A stretch of 64,000 bases of DNA, taken from the NCBI RefSeq assembly GCF_900113575.1, contig NZ_FOPV01000018.1, positions 24,341 to 88,340 on the forward strand. Direction: 5' to 3'. Of the stretch, positions 49,766 through 59,622 are shown one piece after another (the stretch's first letter is position 1; each line of letters opens with the position of its first letter). The notes under the pieces were generated by a model that saw nothing but the letters and a program-made list of their open reading frames with translations, was not told the DNA's origin and made no database searches. The stretch is from Nitrosospira sp. Nsp14. Its GTDB lineage: Bacteria; Pseudomonadota; Gammaproteobacteria; Burkholderiales; Nitrosomonadaceae. Made by a program: the position numbers and the translations under genes.

Positions 49766-52330
49766 ATGAAGGCAGTGTTAACGGAGCGTCTCAATAAATC
49801 GCCGGCTGGGCCAGCAGCGGGCGCAGCGGCGATGTGGGGAAGCGGAATGTCGCAGAGCAGAGAAAAACGCTGGTGCGGCCGGTCCGTATTATGCAACCTC
49901 ATTTTGAAGCTTTCCACGTGGAAAGCTGGTGCCCGAAAACCGGGCGGCGTCCCTAATGGGGGTTCCGGTACGATCAGGGCCGGTTGGCGTTCGGTGCGGC
50001 GCCAGAGGGGGCGGAGCGGTAAACTTTTTTCTATCAGCCCTTTCAACTTCAAACACCTGGCTGCCCCACGCGGCATTTCACGCAGGGCGGTTCAAGGACG
50101 CGTTGGCCCGGTTTTTCTCAAATATCTTCCGGCATTGATGGTAATGCTGGTTAGCGCGTGCGGCGGCAACCCTTGGAACAGTCCCTATCCTGCTGCCGAC
50201 GCAGAAAAAAATATTCTCTACAGCGCCTTTGCGGAACGACCCAAGCATTTGGATCCGGTTCAATCATACAGCTCCAACGAAATTCTGTTTACTGCGCAAA
50301 TTTACGAGCCGCCTTTGCAATACCATTACCTGAAGCGCCCGTACGAACTGATCCCATCCGCGGCAGCAAAAATGCCGGTGGTGCAATATTTCGACCAGAA
50401 TGGGGAGCAGTTGAAGGATGATGTCGATCCTGCACAAATCGCTTACACCGTTTATGAAATTTCCATCAAGCCGGGCATCCGTTACCAGCCTCATCCAGCG
50501 TTTGCCAGGAATGAAGGTGGCGAGTTCTTCTATCATGCCCTGGAAGCAAAGGACTTGGCCGGGGTTCATAAGCTGAGCGATTTTCCCCATAGCGGCTCTC
50601 GCGAACTCACGGCTCAGGATTATGTTTTTCAGGTTAAACGACTGGCGCATCCAAAGCTTCATTCCCCTATTTTCAGCTTGATGTCCGACTACATCGTTGG
50701 TCTTAAGGAATATTCCGCAACGTTGCAGGCCGCCGCGGGGCAATCTGGTCTATCGGATAAAGACGCCTATCTGGACCTCAACAGCTTCCCGCTGGAAGGC
50801 GCGCAGGTAGTGGACACGCATACCTACCGCATCAAGATCAAGGGTAAATATCCCCAGTTCATGTACTGGCTGGCGATGCCCTTTTTCGCTCCCATTCCAT
50901 GGGAGGCGGAGCGTTTTTATACTCAGCCTGGATTGGCGGAAAAAAATATCACCCTGGACTGGTACCCCGTGGGTACGGGACCCTATATGTTGACGGAAAA
51001 CGATCCTAATCGTGTGATGATACTGGAACGAAACCCTAACTTTCATGGCGAGACGTACCCAACGGAAGGCATGCCCGACGACGAAGAAGCCGGTTTGCTG
51101 AAGGACGCGGGAAAGCCGCTGCCCTTCGTCGAAAAAGTCGTCTTCAGCCGCGACAAGGAAAGTATCCCCCGCTGGAACAAGTTCCTTCAGGGCTATTATG
51201 ACGCTTCTGGCATTGGCTCGGACAGTTTTGATCAGGCGGTACAACTGACGGGACAGGGAGAGGCCACCGTGACAGAGGCAATGAAGCAGCAGGGCATTCG
51301 TCTGGAGACAGCTGTTGCGGCTTCCACCAACTACATGGGTTTCAATATGCTGGATCCGGTGGTAGGCGGGGTGGGTAAGCAGGGGCGGGTAGCGGCAAGA
51401 AAGCTGCGGCAGGCAATCTCAATTGCCGTGGATTACGAGGAGTATGTGTCCATATTTGCCAACGGACGTGGCATTCCTGCGCAAGGGCCCATCCCGCCCG
51501 GCATCGCTGGGCATCGCGAAGGCAAGGAAGGCATCAATCCGGTGGTGTACGACTGGGTAAATGGACGTGCCCGGCGCAAACCCATCGAAGCCGCGAAAAC
51601 ATTGATGGCTGAGGCAGGCTACCCGAACGGCATGGATGCTAGGACGGGCGCACCCTTGGTGCTGTACTTTGACGTGACCGCGCGCGGTGCCGAGGATAAA
51701 TCCAGTCTCGACTGGATGCGCAAACAGTTCCAGAAACTCAACATTCAGCTCGTGGTCCGAAGTACAGACTACAACCGCTTCCAGGACAAGATACGCAAGG
51801 GCAATGCTCAGATTTTCGAATGGGGATGGAACGCCGACTACCCGGACGCCGAGAACTTCCTGTTCCTTCTGCACGGGCCGCAGCAAAAGACGGGGAGCGA
51901 AGGTGAAAACGCGGCGAACTACTCCAACTCGGAATACGACCGATTGTTTGAGCAAATGAAGAATATGGAAAATGGCCCCGAGCGCCAGCATATTATCGAC
52001 CGCATGGTAAATATCCTTCGTCGCGACGCCCCGTGGCTGTGGGGTTATCACCCAAAAGATTACGGGTTGTATCACGCTTGGTACAGCAATGTTGAGCCGA
52101 ACAGGTTGTCGCACAACAACATGAAATACTATCGGATAGACGGCAGCTTGAGAGCACAGAAGCGGCGCGAATGGAATGAACCAGTGTTGGGGCCCATTAC
52201 GCTGGTAGTCGTGGTGCTGCTCGCAAGCTTGATCCCCGCGGTAGTGGTCTACCGGCGCAGAGAGCGGAGCGCGGGTATCTCGAACAGTGGCATCCAGCCG
52301 CTTTTGCCATCGCCCGCGCACAGGGAATAG
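49766..52330 (+). CDS. Peptide ABC transporter substrate-binding lipoprotein, start uncertain
   Basis: The frame codes for 854 residues, but the recognisable protein starts with a lipoprotein signal (FLKYLPALMVMLVSACGG) whose Cys is residue 132. The first 110 residues are Arg/Gly-rich, contain a palindrome and hairpin, and are probably not translated; no good start codon with ribosome site was found close to the signal. The mature part is a family 5 extracellular solute-binding protein (RPKHLDPVQSYSSNEILFTAQIYEPP; TAQDYVFQVKRLAHP). Unusually it ends in a membrane helix (GPITLVVVVLLASLIPAVVVY) and a basic tail, so it may be anchored at both ends. It heads a YejABEF-like operon; the next ATG follows the stop with no gap. 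Confidence 0.82.
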   Translation: MKAVLTERLNKSPAGPAAGAAAMWGSGMSQSREKRWCGRSVLCNLILKLSTWKAGARKPGGVPNGGSGTIRAGWRSVRRQRGRSGKLFSISPFNFKHLAAPRGISRRAVQGRVGPVFLKYLPALMVMLVSACGGNPWNSPYPAADAEKNILYSAFAERPKHLDPVQSYSSNEILFTAQIYEPPLQYHYLKRPYELIPSAAAKMPVVQYFDQNGEQLKDDVDPAQIAYTVYEISIKPGIRYQPHPAFARNEGGEFFYHALEAKDLAGVHKLSDFPHSGSRELTAQDYVFQVKRLAHPKLHSPIFSLMSDYIVGLKEYSATLQAAAGQSGLSDKDAYLDLNSFPLEGAQVVDTHTYRIKIKGKYPQFMYWLAMPFFAPIPWEAERFYTQPGLAEKNITLDWYPVGTGPYMLTENDPNRVMILERNPNFHGETYPTEGMPDDEEAGLLKDAGKPLPFVEKVVFSRDKESIPRWNKFLQGYYDASGIGSDSFDQAVQLTGQGEATVTEAMKQQGIRLETAVAASTNYMGFNMLDPVVGGVGKQGRVAARKLRQAISIAVDYEEYVSIFANGRGIPAQGPIPPGIAGHREGKEGINPVVYDWVNGRARRKPIEAAKTLMAEAGYPNGMDARTGAPLVLYFDVTARGAEDKSSLDWMRKQFQKLNIQLVVRSTDYNRFQDKIRKGNAQIFEWGWNADYPDAENFLFLLHGPQQKTGSEGENAANYSNSEYDRLFEQMKNMENGPERQHIIDRMVNILRRDAPWLWGYHPKDYGLYHAWYSNVEPNRLSHNNMKYYRIDGSLRAQKRREWNEPVLGPITLVVVVLLASLIPAVVVYRRRERSAGISNSGIQPLLPSPAHRE
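49908..49945. repeat. 20-bp perfect palindrome followed by a hairpin
   Basis: AGCTTTCCACGTGGAAAGCT (49908-49927) is perfectly palindromic; three bases later GCCCG-AAAAC-CGGGC forms a five-pair hairpin (49931-49945). Both sit in the poorly conserved 5' part of the binding-protein frame, which suggests a regulatory leader rather than coding DNA: an operator for a dimeric repressor or an RNA structure. Confidence 0.6.
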
Positions 52331-53308
52331 ATGCTTAACTATATTATCCGGCGCTTGTTTTATGCGATTCCCATTCTGATCGGCGTCAATCTGATTACAT
52401 TTACCTTGTTTTTCGTAGTCAACACGCCTGACGACATGGCACGCATGCAGCTGGGGATCAAGCGCGTCACGCCCGAGGCCATCGGCAGGTGGAAGCAGGA
52501 GCGCGGCTACGACAAGCCGCTGATGTTCAATAATGCGGAGCAAGGGTGGGCCAAACTGACACGCACGGTTTTTTTTGAGAAGTCGATCGCCATGTTCGCG
52601 TTCCGTTTCGGCCGAGCGGATGACGGGCGCGATATTGCTCACGAGATAAAAAAACGGATGATGCCCAGTCTTTCGATCGCGCTGCCGGTTTTCGTGCTGG
52701 GACTCGGCGTCTACATCGTGTTCGCATTGACGATGGTGTTCTTTCGGGCGACGTATGTGGATTTCTGGGGAGTGGTACTATGCGTCGCGCTAATGTCCAT
52801 CTCCAGTTTGTTCTATATTATCGGCGGGCAGTTCCTGATAAGCAAACTATGGCATCTCGTGCCCATTTCCGGCTATGGATATGGCGTTGACGCTACCAAG
52901 TTCCTTATATTGCCTGTGATTATCGGCGTGGTTAGCGGGGCCGGGGGCAATACGCGCTGGTACCGCACGATCTTTCTGGAAGAAATGAGCAAGGATTACG
53001 TGCGAACCGCCCGTGCTAAAGGTTTGTCGGAAAATGTCGTGTTGTTTGGCCATGTGCTGAGAAATGCGCTCATTCCGATCCTCACGGGAACAGTCGTCGT
53101 GATCCCCCTTCTGTTTCTCGGCAGCCTCATTGCCGAATCTTTCTTTGGTATCCCAGGGTTGGGCAGTTATACCATCGACGCGATCAATTCGCAGGATTTC
53201 GCGGTGGTACGCGCGATGGTTTTCCTAGGATCGCTGCTCTATATAGTCGGGCTGATATTGACGGATATTTCCTATACGCTGGTCGACCCCCGGATACGAC
53301 TGGAATGA
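52331..53308 (+). CDS. Peptide ABC transporter permease (DppB/YejB type)
   Basis: 325 residues, starting directly after the binding-protein stop. The N-terminus MLNYIIRRLFYAIPILIGVNLITF is the typical first helix of DppB/YejB permeases. Further helices and the cytoplasmic EAA loop (EEMSKDYVRTARAKGLSENVVLFGHVLRNALIPI) follow, the latter being the contact with the ATPase. About six membrane segments are visible. With the next gene it forms the channel. Substrates are probably oligopeptides, by family. Confidence 0.92.
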   Translation: MLNYIIRRLFYAIPILIGVNLITFTLFFVVNTPDDMARMQLGIKRVTPEAIGRWKQERGYDKPLMFNNAEQGWAKLTRTVFFEKSIAMFAFRFGRADDGRDIAHEIKKRMMPSLSIALPVFVLGLGVYIVFALTMVFFRATYVDFWGVVLCVALMSISSLFYIIGGQFLISKLWHLVPISGYGYGVDATKFLILPVIIGVVSGAGGNTRWYRTIFLEEMSKDYVRTARAKGLSENVVLFGHVLRNALIPILTGTVVVIPLLFLGSLIAESFFGIPGLGSYTIDAINSQDFAVVRAMVFLGSLLYIVGLILTDISYTLVDPRIRLE

Positions 53309-53330
53309 TGGTGCACCCGCGACAGTTGCC

Positions 53331-54839
53331 ATGCCTTTCAAACCTGTAATCCTATGGACCGACGCGCTCGTCTACCTGTTGGTGGCGGTCGTGCTCGTGC
53401 TTGTCTGGCACATACGGCGCAACGAATATCTTTTGGTGCCGTGGCGGCGCGTGGGCCACAGCGCAAGCGGCATGGCCGCGCTCGTGGTACTGATCTTCTT
53501 TGTCGCTGTCGGATTACTCGATACCGTGCATATGCGCCCTATCGTCGAACACGACAACGGTGGGGCCCGTGAAACAGCTTACAGCGTCGACGTGCTGAGC
53601 GTGCTGGACATCATCGCAACACCGCTCCGCACGCGGGTGGAAAAAACCTATTCGGCGCCGTTTGCCGCTCACCTTTACGCTCGCGAGATGGTGGAGCTTC
53701 CGGATGGGGGACAAACGCGGGAGTTTCCCCGCTTGAAGTACGGCGGAGCGCATCTGCAGGATCCGGAAACGCAGCTGGTGCCCGACGTTGCCTCGAGAGC
53801 TGCGGCAGGCGCGGGCGCAGGAATGCTGGTGTGGTCGCTGTTGGTCACCTTACTGGCTGCGAGGCTGGCGCGGCAAAGGAACGAAACGTTCATGTCCGCA
53901 CTGGCCGCCATATGGCGCCGTACGACCCCGACCCCTTGGTATGCTGTTTGTATCACTCTTGCGTTGATGCTATTACTGAGCGGCGCAGCACTGGCGTTAT
54001 GCGGCAATTACCATATCTTCGGCACCGACAAGGTGGGGCAGGACGTTTTTTATCTGTCGCTGAAAAGCATTCGCACCGGGCTTGTGATCGGCACGCTTAC
54101 CACATTAATGATGCTGCCTTTTGCGTTGCTCCTGGGCATCACCGCAGGATATTTCCGTGGCTGGGTGGATGATGTGATTCAATACCTGTATACGACGCTC
54201 AGTTCAATTCCCAGCGTTTTGCTGATCGCCGCTGCCGTATTGATGATGCAGGTATACATCGAAACTCGACCGGAGCTGTTTGATACGGTTGCGGCACGGG
54301 CCGATCTGCGCCTGTTGTTTCTGTGCGTCATACTTGGGGTGACAAGCTGGACCGGTTTATGTCGCTTGCTGCGTGGCGAAACCCTGAAACTGAGGGAGAT
54401 GGAGTATATTCAAGCGGCCCATGCTTTCGGGGTGTCTCATTGGCGAATTATCAGCCGTCACATACTTCCAAACGTGATGCACATCGTGTTGATATCAACC
54501 GTGATGGATTTCAGCGGTCTCGTCCTCGCCGAGGCCGTGCTGTCTTACGTGGGTGTGGGCGTCGATCCCTCTATGATCAGTTTCGGCACCATGATCAACG
54601 CGGCGCGCATGGAAATGGCGCGTGAGCCGATGGTGTGGTGGGCATTACTCGCGGCGTTCAGTTTCATGTTCGCATTGGTATTGAGTGCCAATATGTTTGC
54701 CGATGCGGTACAGAACGCTTTTGACCCTCGGGCCAGGACATTGCCGACAAGGATTAGAGCCTTCCCCCGGAAACGCAAACAAGAGCCGGCAGCGGACATC
54801 GCTGCTGCCGCGGGGCCCAACGATTCCTTTTCTCGATGA
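53331..54839 (+). CDS. Peptide ABC transporter permease (DppC/YejE type), long form
   Basis: 502 residues, against about 300-350 for most DppC/YejE proteins. The C-terminal half is the standard permease with HIFGTDKVGQDVFYLSLKSIRTGL and the EAA loop LREMEYIQAAHAFGVSHWRIISRHILPNV. The extra length is an N-terminal region with two early helices enclosing a periplasmic segment of about 110 residues (DTVHMRPIVEHDNGG to QLVPDVASRA), which could meet the membrane-anchored binding protein. The stop overlaps the ATPase start (ATGA). The C-terminal 35 residues are basic and cytoplasmic. Confidence 0.9.
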   Translation: MPFKPVILWTDALVYLLVAVVLVLVWHIRRNEYLLVPWRRVGHSASGMAALVVLIFFVAVGLLDTVHMRPIVEHDNGGARETAYSVDVLSVLDIIATPLRTRVEKTYSAPFAAHLYAREMVELPDGGQTREFPRLKYGGAHLQDPETQLVPDVASRAAAGAGAGMLVWSLLVTLLAARLARQRNETFMSALAAIWRRTTPTPWYAVCITLALMLLLSGAALALCGNYHIFGTDKVGQDVFYLSLKSIRTGLVIGTLTTLMMLPFALLLGITAGYFRGWVDDVIQYLYTTLSSIPSVLLIAAAVLMMQVYIETRPELFDTVAARADLRLLFLCVILGVTSWTGLCRLLRGETLKLREMEYIQAAHAFGVSHWRIISRHILPNVMHIVLISTVMDFSGLVLAEAVLSYVGVGVDPSMISFGTMINAARMEMAREPMVWWALLAAFSFMFALVLSANMFADAVQNAFDPRARTLPTRIRAFPRKRKQEPAADIAAAAGPNDSFSR

Positions 54840-56983
54840 GCGCGGTGCTGAGAATACAAAATCTCGAAACTGTTCTCCATACGGAGACAACGGCCGTGCG
54901 CGCAGTGGATGGGCTTACGCTGGAGATTGGAAAAGGCGAGACTTTCGCCTTGCTGGGGGAATCCGGCTCAGGCAAATCCATGACGGCACTCTCCGTGATG
55001 CGGCTTCTTCCAGATTCGGGTGAAATCGTGAGAGGATCTGTGAGACTGGGCGAAAAGGATCTGCTTCTTCTGCCAGAGGCGGCCATGCGCAATATACGGG
55101 GAAGGCGCATCAGTATGATTTTCCAGGAGCCGATGCTTAGCCTGAATCCCGTCATGACGGTCGCGGCACAAATTGGCGAGGTCCTACGCCGTCATTTCGA
55201 TCTTCACGGAGTAACCGAGCAAAAGCGTACCCTGGAAATCTTGAATCAAGTGGGAATACCCGACGCTCCGCGCCGCATGCATGAATATCCATTTCAGTTT
55301 TCAGGTGGAATGAAACAGCGGATGATGATAGCCATGGCGCTGGCGGGAGAGCCAGAGCTGCTTATCGCCGATGAGCCCACGACCGCCCTGGATGTCACCA
55401 TTCAGGCCCAAGTGCTCGATCTCATGCGCAGCCTCCAACAGCGCAACGGGATGGCGATCCTGCTCATTACGCACGATCTCGGGGTTGCCGCTGAGACGGC
55501 GCATCGGGTGGGAATAATGTATGCCGGGGAAATCGTGGAGACTGCACCGCGGGAGGCGTTTTTCCGCGGTCCCGCGCACCCCTACTCACGTAAATTGCTC
55601 GCTTCCCTGCCGGGAAGAGACAGGCGTCGGCAGGGTTTGCGCCTGGCGGCAATAAACGGAAACGTACCGCCCTTATCGCAGGAATTTGCCGGCTGCCGGT
55701 TCGCGGACCGCTGCGACCATGCGTGGGAGTTATGCCATGAGGCAGCTCCGGGATGGGCTATTGTAGCCGGGGAACATCACGTAAGATGTCATCTTTTTAA
55801 TCGCGATACTCCCTCATGGATAGATAGGGGAGTTGCCCCGTCCCAGCCTGCGGAGAATATACTTGACAAAACAGACGCTTTGCATGAGTCTGCGGCCGGG
55901 GCCATGGTGCGTAACGCCGCTGCAACCGACGACGCATGTTTATTGTCCGTCTCAGACCTGAAGGTACACTTTCCCATTCGCAAGGGGCTGATGAAAAGTG
56001 TGGTCGGTCACGTCAGGGCCGTGGATGGCGTATCACTGCAGATTTGCCGTGGAAAGACGCTGGCGCTGGTAGGCGAATCCGGCTGCGGGAAAACAACAGT
56101 CGGGAAGGGCATCCTGCAGCTTATTCCAACCACGTCGGGTAGTGTGCGCTACAACGGACTGGAGCTGGTCGGGATGAAGCGTGACCGCCTCCGCCGCCTG
56201 CGCGCCGACTTCCAGCTTATATTCCAGGATCCGTATTCCTCGCTAAATCCGAGAATGCGCGTTGTCGACATTATCGAAGAAGGGATAAATTCCCTTCATG
56301 TCGAGGATGCCAACGGGGAAGATAATGACGGGCGTCAGCGCGGCGCATCTCAACTAAAGAGACGCCAGCGTAAGGAACTTCAGGGAAAAAGAATTGATGC
56401 TCTGCTGGAAAGCGTCGGGTTGCCGCGCGAAACCAAGTGGCGTTATCCGCATGAGTTTTCGGGTGGCCAGCGTCAACGTATTGCTATCGCGCGAGCGTTG
56501 GCTGTCAACCCGAAGCTTATCGTTTGCGACGAACCTACCAGTGCGCTCGATGTATCGGTGCAAGCCCAGATTTTGAATCTGCTGAAGGAATTGCAAACCA
56601 ATCTGGGTCTGGCTTATCTATTCATTACTCATAATATTTCCGTGGTTGAATATCTCGCGGATGAAGTGGCCGTCATGTATTTGGGAAGAATTGTAGAACG
56701 CGGAACCGTGGATGAGGTGTTGACCAGTCCCAGGCATCCTTATACGCAAGCCCTTCTGTCTGCCGTCCCGGTGATCGAGCTTGAAAGCAAGCGTCCTGTT
56801 ATTCATTTGCGTGGCGATCTACCTTCACCCGCGAATCCGCCCGCCGGTTGTCACTTTCATCCGCGCTGCCCGCACGCCATGCCCATCTGCCGCGAAGTCT
56901 ATCCCGCAACAAGCACATTCAGTCCAACGCATACCACGCGTTGCTATCTGTATCCTCAGGAAGAAGATTCTCAGCAAGCATAA
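54836..56983 (+). CDS. Fused peptide ABC transporter ATPase (two nucleotide-binding domains)
   Basis: 715 residues joining OppD-like and OppF-like halves in one chain, as in YejF and GsiA. Half 1 (about 1-325) has Walker A GESGSGKS, signature FSGGMKQR and Walker B LLIADEPTTALD, then a Cys-rich C-terminal motif (GCRFADRCDHAWELC). Half 2 (about 365-705) has GESGCGKT, FSGGQRQR and LIVCDEPTSALD and a second GCHFHPRCPHAMPIC motif. It drives import through the two permeases, to which it is coupled by an ATGA overlap. prfC starts 13 bp after the stop and may share the transcript. Confidence 0.95.
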   Translation: MSAVLRIQNLETVLHTETTAVRAVDGLTLEIGKGETFALLGESGSGKSMTALSVMRLLPDSGEIVRGSVRLGEKDLLLLPEAAMRNIRGRRISMIFQEPMLSLNPVMTVAAQIGEVLRRHFDLHGVTEQKRTLEILNQVGIPDAPRRMHEYPFQFSGGMKQRMMIAMALAGEPELLIADEPTTALDVTIQAQVLDLMRSLQQRNGMAILLITHDLGVAAETAHRVGIMYAGEIVETAPREAFFRGPAHPYSRKLLASLPGRDRRRQGLRLAAINGNVPPLSQEFAGCRFADRCDHAWELCHEAAPGWAIVAGEHHVRCHLFNRDTPSWIDRGVAPSQPAENILDKTDALHESAAGAMVRNAAATDDACLLSVSDLKVHFPIRKGLMKSVVGHVRAVDGVSLQICRGKTLALVGESGCGKTTVGKGILQLIPTTSGSVRYNGLELVGMKRDRLRRLRADFQLIFQDPYSSLNPRMRVVDIIEEGINSLHVEDANGEDNDGRQRGASQLKRRQRKELQGKRIDALLESVGLPRETKWRYPHEFSGGQRQRIAIARALAVNPKLIVCDEPTSALDVSVQAQILNLLKELQTNLGLAYLFITHNISVVEYLADEVAVMYLGRIVERGTVDEVLTSPRHPYTQALLSAVPVIELESKRPVIHLRGDLPSPANPPAGCHFHPRCPHAMPICREVYPATSTFSPTHTTRCYLYPQEEDSQQA

Positions 56984-56996
56984 GGAATATCCAGAA

Positions 56997-58595
56997 ATGG
57001 TCAGTCACGAAGTGACGCGGCGTCGCACGTTCGCAATAATTTCGCATCCCGATGCAGGTAAAACGACGCTTACCGAAAAACTGCTTTTATTCGCTGGCGC
57101 GATTCATATCGCGGGCAGCGTCAAGGCACGCAAGGCGAGCCGGCACGCCACCTCTGACTGGATGGAGATCGAAAAGCAGCGCGGTATCTCGGTCGCCAGC
57201 TCGGTCATGCAGATGGAGTATGAAGATTGCGTCATTAATCTGCTGGATACGCCGGGGCACCAGGATTTCTCGGAAGATACGTATCGCGTCCTTACTGCCG
57301 TGGACGCTGCACTTATGGTGATCGATGCCGCCAACGGTGTGGAAGCGCAGACGTTACGCTTGCTGGAGGTGTGCCGCGCACGCAATACCCCCATTCTCAC
57401 ATTCATCAATAAAATGGACCGGGAGGTACAAGCGCCGCTGGATCTTATTGATGAGATTGAGAGAACGCTGCATATGTCGGCTGTACCGTTTACATGGCCG
57501 GTCGGCATGGGTCGCGGGTTTAGCGGAGTGTTCGATTTGCAACGCGATCGAATGCGCGTGTTTCGTCCCGGATCGGATAGGCTGGATGAGGACGACGAAA
57601 TCATCACCGGCCTGGATAACCCTGCGATTGCGCTTCGGTTTGGCAATTCCGCTACTGAACTGCGGCAGGAAATCGAGCTTATACGCGGTGCTTCCCCTGA
57701 ATTCGATCACGCCGCTTTCCTTGCCGGCAGGCAGACCCCGGTATTTTTCGGCTCGGCCATCAATAACTTCGGCGTCCGCGAAGTTCTTGATGCATTGGTT
57801 GGCCTTGCACCGTCGCCGCGATCGCGCATGGCCTTGCAGCGCGAGGTGCAACCGAGCGAGCGCAGGTTTTCCGGTGTCGTCTTCAAGATTCAGGCCAACA
57901 TGAACCCAGCACATCGGGACCGTATCGCCTTTGTCCGGATCTGCTCGGGGCGTTTCGAGCGCGGAATGAATCTAAAAATCGTGCGCAACGACAAGGACAT
58001 CCGGACCAATGGGGTAGTATCGTTTCTCTCCCAGCGGCGAGATTTACTCGACATCGCCTATCCCGGCGATATCATCGGCATTCCCAATCACGGAACGCTA
58101 CAGTTAGGTGACACTTTGACAGAAGGTGAGCGGCTACAATTTACCGGCCTGCCTTTTTTTGCTCCGGAAATATTTCAGACAGTCGAAATTGCGGACCCGA
58201 TGCGAAGCAAGCAGCTCAAGTTGGGACTTGCCCAATTGGGCGAGGAGGGGGCCATCCAGGTATTTAGGCCCCATTCCAGCAGTACTTTACTGTTGGGCGC
58301 GATAGGCGCTCTTCAGTTCGAGGTAGTGGCACACCGGCTCAAGCATGAGTATGGCGTCGAGGCGAGGCTGGTCTCCTCCAAGTTCCAGCTTGCTCGCTGG
58401 GTTACCAGCGAGGACGAACGCGAACTCAATCGATTTATAGATGCCAACGCGCATCGGATCGCTTATGACGCTGTGGATGCTCCAGCCTTCCTTGCATCGT
58501 TTGGCGCAGAATTAAGCGTTGCCGAGGAAAGCTGGAAAGCCATCCGCTTCCACCGGATGCGGGAGCATGCGGGACTGGTATTTCAATGCGCATGA
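56997..58595 (+). CDS. prfC: Peptide chain release factor 3
   Basis: 532 residues from the ATG at 56997, preceded by AAGGA; the frame extends to 56781 only over the ATPase gene. A translational GTPase that removes RF1 and RF2 from the ribosome after termination. The G domain has SHPDAGKTTLTEKLL, the switch-region RGISVASSVM, DTPGHQDFSEDTYR and NKMDRE; domains II and III follow, ending in WKAIRFHRMREHAGLVFQ. The length equals E. coli RF3. Nothing odd was seen. Confidence 0.97.
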   Translation: MVSHEVTRRRTFAIISHPDAGKTTLTEKLLLFAGAIHIAGSVKARKASRHATSDWMEIEKQRGISVASSVMQMEYEDCVINLLDTPGHQDFSEDTYRVLTAVDAALMVIDAANGVEAQTLRLLEVCRARNTPILTFINKMDREVQAPLDLIDEIERTLHMSAVPFTWPVGMGRGFSGVFDLQRDRMRVFRPGSDRLDEDDEIITGLDNPAIALRFGNSATELRQEIELIRGASPEFDHAAFLAGRQTPVFFGSAINNFGVREVLDALVGLAPSPRSRMALQREVQPSERRFSGVVFKIQANMNPAHRDRIAFVRICSGRFERGMNLKIVRNDKDIRTNGVVSFLSQRRDLLDIAYPGDIIGIPNHGTLQLGDTLTEGERLQFTGLPFFAPEIFQTVEIADPMRSKQLKLGLAQLGEEGAIQVFRPHSSSTLLLGAIGALQFEVVAHRLKHEYGVEARLVSSKFQLARWVTSEDERELNRFIDANAHRIAYDAVDAPAFLASFGAELSVAEESWKAIRFHRMREHAGLVFQCA

Positions 58596-58706
58596 GGCAT
58601 TGTTGATAGGCGTATTGCTGCGCGGGGCCGTCCAATTAAAGAAATATTCAGTTCCACTGGGCGGGTGAGCACCGCGCCGCGGATTGGGCGGGTATTAGCT
58701 GACTTA

Positions 58707-59591
58707 CTAGCTGAGTTCCGCCAACAGCCTGCCCATCATTTGTTCCGCTTGGCGAAGGTAGCCCCCGCCGAAAAGATTGAGATGGTTCAGTATGTGGTAG
58801 AGATTGTAGAGCGTTTTACGGGTTTCGTACTCCGGGTCCAGCGGGTAGGCCTCACGGTAGGCCGCATAAAAAGCACCGGGGAACCCGCCAAATAGCTCGG
58901 TCATGGCGATATCCGTCTCACGATCGCCATAGTACACCGCCGGATCGAATACCACTGGCCGTGCCGATGCGTCGAAACTATAATTGCCCGCCCATAGATC
59001 GCCGTGCAATAGTGAGGGAACCGGCGGCGAACCGGGAAAAAAGCAGTCGAGCTGCTCCATCAATTGCTCGCCCTGTTTCTGTAGCCTCCCGCTGTAGCCG
59101 TTCGCTTTAGCCAACTGCAACTGGTAACCCAGGCGGCATTCCAGCCAGAACCTGACCCAGTTGGATGAGAATTTATTGATTTGGGGTGTCGAGCCGATGG
59201 TATTGTCGCGTTCCCACCCGAATTCCTGGGAAGAGAACCGGTGCATGGCGGCCAGCCCCCGTCCAAAGGCAGCCGCGTCGCGCTGGCCAGTATCATTCAT
59301 CTCCAAATACTCCAGCACCAGCCACGCCTCAGCGCTATTTTTACCCCAACATACCGGCGCAGGGGCGCGCAAGGTGCCGGTGGTTAGAATTTTCTGGAGT
59401 CCCGCCGCCTCTGCCTCGAACATCGCAGCGGCAGGGGCACTGTTCAGTTTGACAAAGAAACGGCGGCCGCCGCCTTCGACTCGATGCGCGCGATTGATGC
59501 AGCCACCTCCGATCGGAGCAACTGTCTCCACGGCAAATGAAATACCTTCGGAACTGGAGATCTGCGCGCTGATTTCAGTCCATGCTGACAT
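58707..59591 (-). CDS. Fructosamine/ketosamine-3-kinase family protein
   Basis: 294 residues. These kinases phosphorylate sugar adducts on protein amines so that they fall off, repairing glycation damage; bacterial members act mainly on ribulosamines and erythrulosamines. The aminoglycoside-kinase-like fold is shown by GGGCINRAHRV, the Lys in RFFVKLNS, the catalytic loop LLHGDLWAGNYSF and the metal loop VVFDPAVYYGDRETDIAMTELFGGFP. Start at the ATG of MSAWTEI. It ends convergent with prfC and lies 31 bp downstream of argH on the same strand. Confidence 0.92.
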   Translation of the reverse strand: MSAWTEISAQISSSEGISFAVETVAPIGGGCINRAHRVEGGGRRFFVKLNSAPAAAMFEAEAAGLQKILTTGTLRAPAPVCWGKNSAEAWLVLEYLEMNDTGQRDAAAFGRGLAAMHRFSSQEFGWERDNTIGSTPQINKFSSNWVRFWLECRLGYQLQLAKANGYSGRLQKQGEQLMEQLDCFFPGSPPVPSLLHGDLWAGNYSFDASARPVVFDPAVYYGDRETDIAMTELFGGFPGAFYAAYREAYPLDPEYETRKTLYNLYHILNHLNLFGGGYLRQAEQMMGRLLAELS

Positions 59592-59622
59592 CTAGTCCGG
59601 CACCCGTTTGCAGATTTTTAGC

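Noticed and set aside
51419..52642. A 407-codon minus-strand frame over the peptide-binding protein
   Set aside because: Antisense to a clear coding region, with no ribosome site or family motif.
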